Shown one piece after another: positions 59,584 through 64,000 of a stretch of DNA of 64,000 bases; position 1 is the first letter of the stretch; each line of letters starts with the position of its first letter. Below the pieces are notes generated by a model. The model made no database searches, was not told the DNA's origin, and worked only from the letters and a program-made list of their open reading frames with translations. The position numbers were made by a program, and so were the translations under genes. The DNA is from Janthinobacterium sp. J1-1 (lineage in GTDB: Bacteria > Pseudomonadota > Gammaproteobacteria > Burkholderiales > Burkholderiaceae_D): contig NZ_CP132339.1 of NCBI RefSeq assembly GCF_030944405.1, positions 1,550,001-1,614,000 of the forward strand, given 5' to 3'.

Positions 59584-59659
59584 GTTCTCGACCGGCGGGC
59601 GACTGTCCTGCGCGCCGGTTTCGCTTCATGTTTCGTTTCATCCAACCACTCCCTCCGCT

Positions 59660-60553
59660 ATGAACAGCCTCTATCAGACCTCCATCCATTCCCTGCCACT
59701 GCTCGGCCACGGCAAGGTGCGCGACAACTACGCCGTCGGCGACGACAAGATCCTGATCGTCACCACCGACCGCCTGTCGGCCTTCGACGTCGTCATGAAC
59801 GAGCCGATTCCCGGCAAGGGCAAGGTCCTCAATCAGATGAGCGACTTCTGGTTCGAAAAGCTGGGCCATATCGTGCCGAACCACCTGACGGGCGTGGCGC
59901 CTGAATCGGTGGTGGCGCCTGAGGAAGTGGAGCAGGTACAAGGCCGCGCGGTGGTGGCCAAGCGCCTCAAACCGATCATGGTCGAGGCGGTGGTGCGCGG
60001 CTATATCATCGGTTCGGGCTGGAAAGATTACCAGGACACGGGCAGCATCTGCGGCATCGAGCTGCCGGCCGGCCTGCAACAGGCTGAAAAACTGCCGGAA
60101 CCGCTGTTCACGCCGGCCGCCAAGGCCGAGCTGGGCGAGCACGACGAAAACATCAGCTTTGCTGAAATGGAACAGCGCATCGGCGCGGAACTGGCCGCCA
60201 AAATGCGCGACGTCAGCATCCAGTTGTACAAGGCGGCCGCCGACTACGCCGCCACGCGCGGCATCATCATTGCCGACACCAAATTTGAATTCGGCCTGGA
60301 CGACGATGGCGTGATGCATCTGATGGACGAAGTGCTGACGGCCGATTCCTCGCGCTTCTGGCCGGCCGACTCTTACCAGCCCGGCATGTCGCCGCCATCG
60401 TTCGACAAGCAGTTCGTGCGCGACTATCTGGAAACATTGAGCTGGGGCAAGACGGCGCCGGCGCCGGCACTCCCGGCCGACGTGATCGACAAGACCCAGG
60501 CCAAGTACTTCGAAGCCATCGAGCGCCTGACCGGCGAGAAGCTGAAGGCCTGA
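59660..60553 (+). CDS. purC: Phosphoribosylaminoimidazole-succinocarboxamide synthase
   Basis: Condenses carboxyaminoimidazole ribonucleotide with aspartate (SAICAR synthesis). The 297-residue product shows [66 protein letters not shown] and [20 protein letters not shown]. The ATG at 59660 follows the family; the open frame from 59546 covers the hairpin and is rejected. purE starts one base after its stop. Confidence 0.97.
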   Translation: MNSLYQTSIHSLPLLGHGKVRDNYAVGDDKILIVTTDRLSAFDVVMNEPIPGKGKVLNQMSDFWFEKLGHIVPNHLTGVAPESVVAPEEVEQVQGRAVVAKRLKPIMVEAVVRGYIIGSGWKDYQDTGSICGIELPAGLQQAEKLPEPLFTPAAKAELGEHDENISFAEMEQRIGAELAAKMRDVSIQLYKAAADYAATRGIIIADTKFEFGLDDDGVMHLMDEVLTADSSRFWPADSYQPGMSPPSFDKQFVRDYLETLSWGKTAPAPALPADVIDKTQAKYFEAIERLTGEKLKA

Positions 60554-60554
60554 G

Positions 60555-61055
60555 ATGACTGATCAACCAACACCACTGGTCGGCGTGATCATGGGCTCGT
60601 CCTCGGACTGGGACGTGATGCAGAACGCCGTCGCCATCCTGAAACAGTTCGGCGTGCCGTTCGAGGCGCAGGTCATTTCCGCGCACCGCATGCCCGACGA
60701 AATGTATGCGTATGCGAAAAGCGCGCGTGCGCGTGGCTTGCGCGCGATTATCGCCGGCGCCGGCGGCGCGGCCCACCTGCCTGGCATGGTGGCCGCGATG
60801 ACCATCGTGCCGGTGCTGGGCGTGCCCGTGCCCTCGAAATACCTGCGCGGCGAAGACTCGATGCTGTCGATCCTGCAGATGCCCAAGGGCGTGCCGGTGG
60901 CCACCTTCGCCATCGGCGAAGCGGGCGCCGCGAATGCCGCGCTGACGGCGGTGGCGATGATCGCCGCCAATGACGACGCACTGGCCGCGCAGCTGGAAGC
61001 CTTCCGTGTCACGCAAACCGACGCCGCCAAGGCGATGACTTTACCGCTGGAATAA
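60555..61055 (+). CDS. purE: 5-(carboxyamino)imidazole ribonucleotide mutase
   Basis: Converts N5-CAIR, the product of PurK, to CAIR. At 166 residues it is class I Pur[20 protein letters not shown] at the N-terminus (SSDWD phosphate site), [16 protein letters not shown], then [16 protein letters not shown] and [20 protein letters not shown]. It lies between purC and purK with almost no spacing. The ATG at 60555 is one base after the purC stop. Confidence 0.97.
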   Translation: MTDQPTPLVGVIMGSSSDWDVMQNAVAILKQFGVPFEAQVISAHRMPDEMYAYAKSARARGLRAIIAGAGGAAHLPGMVAAMTIVPVLGVPVPSKYLRGEDSMLSILQMPKGVPVATFAIGEAGAANAALTAVAMIAANDDALAAQLEAFRVTQTDAAKAMTLPLE

Positions 61056-62261
61056 ATGAGCAATTCTTTCGATCCGCAGTCCTCTCCCTTCCTGCCCACC
61101 GCCAACCCGCCCGCCTGGCTGGGCGTGATGGGCGGCGGCCAGCTGGGCCGCATGTTCGCCCAGGCGGCCCAGGGCATGGGCTACCAGGTGGCAGTCCTTG
61201 AGCCATCGGACGCCTGTCCTGCGGGCCAGGTCGCGCAGCGCCTGGTCAACGCCGGCTACAGCGATGCCGCCGGCCTGGATGCCTTGGCCGCGCAATGCCT
61301 GGCGGTGACCACCGAATTTGAAAACGTGCCGGCCGACAGCCTGTCGCGCCTGGCCGGCAGCGTGTTTGTCGCGCCGAACGCGCATGGCGTGTCGGTGGCG
61401 CAGGACCGCATCGCCGAAAAACGTTTCTTTGTCGATTGCGCCGGGAAATCCGGCGTGCTGCCGGCGCCGCACCAGGTGATCGCCAGCGAGGACGATATCG
61501 CCGCGATTCCTGACGACTTGCTGCCCGGTATCTTGAAAACCGTGCGCATGGGCTATGACGGCAAGGGGCAAGTCCGCGTGAAGTCGCGCGACGAGGTGCG
61601 CGCCGCGTTTGCCGAGATGGGTCAGGTCACCTGCCTGCTGGAAAAAATGCTGCCGCTGGCCTATGAGGTGTCGGTGCTGACGGCGCGCGGCGTCGATGGT
61701 GACTCGGTGGTGTATCCGATCGCCGAAAACGTGCACCGCGACGGCATCCTGTTTACCACCACCGTGCCGGGTCCGAACGTCTCAATCGACTGCGCCGCGA
61801 AAGCTCAGCGGGCGGCGCAGGCCATGGTGGCCGAGCTCGGTTATGTGGGCGTGCTGTGCATCGAATTTTTCGTGCTGGCCGACGGTTCGCTGGTGGTCAA
61901 CGAAATGGCGCCACGGCCGCACAATAGCGGCCATTACACGATGGACGCCTGCGTCACCAGCCAGTTCGCGCAGCAGGTGCGGGCGATGGCGCGCTTGCCG
62001 CTGGGCGACACACGCCAGCACTCGCCGGCGGTGATGCTCAATATTCTGGGCGACGCCTGGTTCGCAGACGACAGCGATGCCATCCGTGAACCTGCCTGGG
62101 ACCAGGTGCTGGCGCTGCCGGGCGCCTGCCTGCATCTGTACGGCAAGGACGATCCGCGCCGTGGCCGCAAGATGGGCCATCTGACGCTGGTCGCTGCGAC
62201 CTTGCCGGAAGCGCAAGCACGCTTGCGCGATGCCTGCCTGATCCTGGGAATTGCGCCGTGA
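61056..62261 (+). CDS. purK: 5-(carboxyamino)imidazole ribonucleotide synthase
   Basis: ATP-grasp carboxylation of AIR to N5-CAIR. The 401-residue product has [70 protein letters not shown] and [20 protein letters not shown]. The ATG follows the purE stop directly (TAAATG). Its stop overlaps the GTG start of the Sua5-like gene by four bases. It completes the purC-purE-purK cluster. Confidence 0.97.
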   Translation: MSNSFDPQSSPFLPTANPPAWLGVMGGGQLGRMFAQAAQGMGYQVAVLEPSDACPAGQVAQRLVNAGYSDAAGLDALAAQCLAVTTEFENVPADSLSRLAGSVFVAPNAHGVSVAQDRIAEKRFFVDCAGKSGVLPAPHQVIASEDDIAAIPDDLLPGILKTVRMGYDGKGQVRVKSRDEVRAAFAEMGQVTCLLEKMLPLAYEVSVLTARGVDGDSVVYPIAENVHRDGILFTTTVPGPNVSIDCAAKAQRAAQAMVAELGYVGVLCIEFFVLADGSLVVNEMAPRPHNSGHYTMDACVTSQFAQQVRAMARLPLGDTRQHSPAVMLNILGDAWFADDSDAIREPAWDQVLALPGACLHLYGKDDPRRGRKMGHLTLVAATLPEAQARLRDACLILGIAP

Positions 62262-63274
62262 GCGAGCAGCAGTCGATCATGGCCGCCGCTGCCTTGCTGG
62301 AAGCGGGCGCGCTGGTGGCCTTTCCCACCGAGACCGTGTATGGCCTGGGCGCGGACGCGGAAAATCCGGCCGCCGTGGCGCGCATCTATCAGGCCAAGGG
62401 CCGCCCGTCGGACCACCCGGTGATCGTGCACGTGGCGCCGGGCGCCGACCTGGCGCACTGGTGCGACGACTTGCCGGTGGAAGCGACGCAACTGGTGGCC
62501 GCATTCTGGCCGGGGCCCCTGACCCTGATCGTCAAGCGCGCCGCGCAGATTCCCGATGCGGTGTCCGGCGGCCAGGATACGGTCGGTTTGCGCTGTCCTT
62601 CGCACCCGGTGGCTATCGCCTTGCTAGCCGCTTTCAAGGGCGGCAACGGTGGTGTGGCGGCGCCGTCGGCGAACAAATTCGGCAATGTCAGCCCAACCAC
62701 CGCGCAGCATGTGCGCGATGAGTTCGAGGCGGAGCTGACCAGCGGCTTGCTGGGCGCGGTGCTCGACGGCGGCCAGAGCGAAGTGGGCATCGAGTCGACC
62801 ATCGTCGACCTGTCGCGCCTGGCCACGCATGGTCCGGTGCTGCTGCGTCCCGGCCATATCAGCGGCGAGCAGATCGCGGCGGTGATCGGCCAGCTGCCGG
62901 CCCTGCCCGACGCGGCCGCGCCGCGCGCCTCCGGCACGCTCGATTCGCACTATGCGCCACATACTCCTGTTGCGATGCAGCACGGCGACCTGCTGGGCGA
63001 AACCCTGAACCAACTGCTCAATGCCGGGCGTCGGGTGGCGCTGATTCATTACTCGGACTTGCCGCCGGCGTCGGCCAGCGTGCGCCTGGAGGCGGACCCC
63101 GCTTCCTACGCACACGCGCTGTACGCCTCGCTGCGCACGATGGACCAGGTCGGCGCCGAGCTGATCCTGGTGGAAGCACCGCCCACCGGCCCCGCCTGGC
63201 TGGGCGTCAATGACCGCCTGCGCCGCGCCGCATTCGGCTCAACCGGCATCCTGCAGCAATTTCTCAGCGTCTGA
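62258..63274 (+). CDS. tsaC: Threonylcarbamoyl-AMP synthase (Sua5/TsaC)
   Basis: Makes threonylcarbamoyl-adenylate from threonine, bicarbonate and ATP for the t6A modification of ANN-decoding tRNAs. At 338 residues it is the two-domain Sua5 form. The YrdC fold has [43 protein letters not shown] and [17 protein letters not shown]-terminal Sua5 domain follows from about residue 210 ([15 protein letters not shown]). It starts at GTG (62258), overlapping the purK stop, so it is co-translated with the purine operon. A terminator follows. Confidence 0.93.
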   Translation: MSEQQSIMAAAALLEAGALVAFPTETVYGLGADAENPAAVARIYQAKGRPSDHPVIVHVAPGADLAHWCDDLPVEATQLVAAFWPGPLTLIVKRAAQIPDAVSGGQDTVGLRCPSHPVAIALLAAFKGGNGGVAAPSANKFGNVSPTTAQHVRDEFEAELTSGLLGAVLDGGQSEVGIESTIVDLSRLATHGPVLLRPGHISGEQIAAVIGQLPALPDAAAPRASGTLDSHYAPHTPVAMQHGDLLGETLNQLLNAGRRVALIHYSDLPPASASVRLEADPASYAHALYASLRTMDQVGAELILVEAPPTGPAWLGVNDRLRRAAFGSTGILQQFLSV

Positions 63275-63278
63275 AACC

Positions 63279-63298
63279 AGCCCCGTCAGGGGCTTTTT
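63279..63298 (+). terminator. Rho-independent terminator after the Sua5/TsaC gene
   Basis: AGCCCC (63279-63284), loop GTCA, GGGGCT (63289-63294) followed by TTTTT, ending near 63298. It closes the purC-purE-purK-tsaC unit five bases after the stop codon. Confidence 0.88.
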
Positions 63299-63517
63299 CT
63301 TGATGCAACGCAATACAAATCATTGCCACGAATCAGTACTCTTGCGCCATAATTGGTCGTATCGCCCAGTCTTGCCGGTAGGGAAAGAGGTGTTGTAATT
63401 TGGCTGTTTTTTCAAGCGTAATTTCTATACAAGCGTACGGAACGATGGCATATTAGTTGGGTAGCGAATAGCACGCCCGTTCGTTTGTAAACCAAAAAAA
63501 GACCATTAGGAGACAAA

Positions 63518-64000
63518 ATGCAATACACCAAATTCGCGCTTGCCGCGCTGACAGCGGCTGTCCTGGCCGGTTGCGGCGGCTCCGGCGGCGGCGACCAGAC
63601 CCTGAAAGTCAAATACACGGCACAAGTCTCGTTCGGCGACAGCCTGTCCGACGTCGGCTCGTATGCGGTCGGCACGGTCGCTGCCCTGAAAGGCGGCAAA
63701 TTCACCATCAACGGCGACAATACCGCCATCAATCCCGAACTGACCGGCAAGAACTGGACCGAGCACCTGGCCGCGCAATTCGGCCTGCCGGCACCGTGCG
63801 CCGCGCAAACCGGCCTGGACGGCAATGTGGCCCAGGGCTTTTTCGTGCCATCGGTCAAGAAAGCCGGCTGCTTCGGTTATGCCATGGGCGGCTCGCGCGT
63901 GACCAACCCGGTCGGCCCGAACAACAAATTGACGGGCAGCGCGCTGGGCGCCCTGACCGTGCCGGTGACCACCCAGATCGCCAACCACCTGGCGGCATCG
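63518..64000 (+). CDS. GDSL-family lipoprotein hydrolase, 3' end missing
   Basis: Start of an exported SGNH/GDSL esterase, 161 codons in the window and open at the right edge. The first residues MQYTKFALAALTAAVLAGCG are a lipoprotein signal peptide with lipobox LAGC, Cys at residue 19. The mature part begins with a Gly/Ser linker. The block I motif FGDSLSDVGSYAVG carries the catalytic Ser of the GDSL family. The ATG at 63518 has TTAGGAG at the right distance. The other blocks (Gly, Asn, His) lie beyond the window or are not yet identifiable. Reverse-strand frames over this stretch are shadows. Confidence 0.87.
   Translation, partial: MQYTKFALAALTAAVLAGCGGSGGGDQTLKVKYTAQVSFGDSLSDVGSYAVGTVAALKGGKFTINGDNTAINPELTGKNWTEHLAAQFGLPAPCAAQTGLDGNVAQGFFVPSVKKAGCFGYAMGGSRVTNPVGPNNKLTGSALGALTVPVTTQIANHLAAS

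Noticed and set aside
63412..63988. Two minus-strand frames near the right edge.
   Set aside because: They are antisense to the GDSL lipoprotein, whose signal peptide, lipobox and GDSL motif are clear on the plus strand.

Overview
The window is about 64 kb of GC-rich chromosome from a betaproteobacterium of the order Burkholderiales, most likely Oxalobacteraceae (Janthinobacterium, Duganella or Massilia type). This rests on the closeness of DnaK, RecA, SucC, PanB and PurM to that group as I remember them, on the gene order recA-recX-...-sucCD and perM-hda-HAD-pcnB-folK-panB divergent from purM, and on the high GC. It is an ordinary chromosome segment. I see no prophage, insertion sequence, CRISPR array, rRNA or tRNA gene. 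No stretch longer than 300 bases lacks a gene.

Layout. 1-3700: the 3' part of dnaK, dnaJ and a beta-carbonic anhydrase. 3770-4400: a parDE toxin-antitoxin pair with its palindromic operator. 4415-6100: an argP-type LysR regulator divergent from a TRIC/UPF0126 membrane protein. 6115-10901: succinate-semialdehyde dehydrogenase, then a secreted beta-propeller protein with an ECF sigma factor and its probable anti-sigma factor. 10905-12056: an MFS transporter. 12274-20647: a polyamine cluster (puuD, puuA, aminotransferase, potG, potH, potI, puuC) that lacks a periplasmic binding protein. 20824-22450: a hipA-hipB module with the toxin gene first. 22457-27912: a minus-strand housekeeping block (perM, hda, HAD phosphatase, pcnB, folK, panB), divergent from purM. 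29288-36532: a nucleotide-phosphodiesterase-like protein, a PPi-type phosphofructokinase and three tandem S9 peptidase genes, of which only one keeps a complete catalytic triad. 36632-41196: a tightly overlapping operon of response regulator, histidine kinase, DUF4212 subunit and sodium:solute symporter. 41403-47710: recA with a LexA box, recX, a methyltransferase, a DUF2889 protein and sucCD. 47925-55413: a type IV pilin, a PilZ protein, moaC, a BepA-like protease, a YheT hydrolase, small genes and azlCD. 55491-63274: pgk, pyk, fba, purC, purE, purK and a Sua5/TsaC gene. 63518-64000: the start of a GDSL lipoprotein that runs off the end.

How the genes work together. The polyamine cluster, with gabD nearby, could take putrescine to GABA and succinate, and SucCD sits on the same route in the TCA cycle. 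The PPi-PFK, aldolase, phosphoglycerate kinase and pyruvate kinase provide lower and reversible glycolysis. PurM, PurC, PurE and PurK supply purine synthesis from two separate loci.

The strongest non-gene signal is a family of three ~120-base palindromic repeats (19015-19134, 26706-26827, 58275-58396). Each starts 0-2 bases after a stop codon, in the same sense as the gene it follows, and several base pairs change in a compensatory way between copies. The second is the S9 peptidase array, in which one paralog has lost Ser and His of its triad and another has lost most of its length in frame. Other points worth checking are a missing solute-binding protein behind a terminator in the polyamine transporter, a hipB reading frame that runs through the panB terminator, and structured leaders before purM, azlC and the DUF2889 gene.
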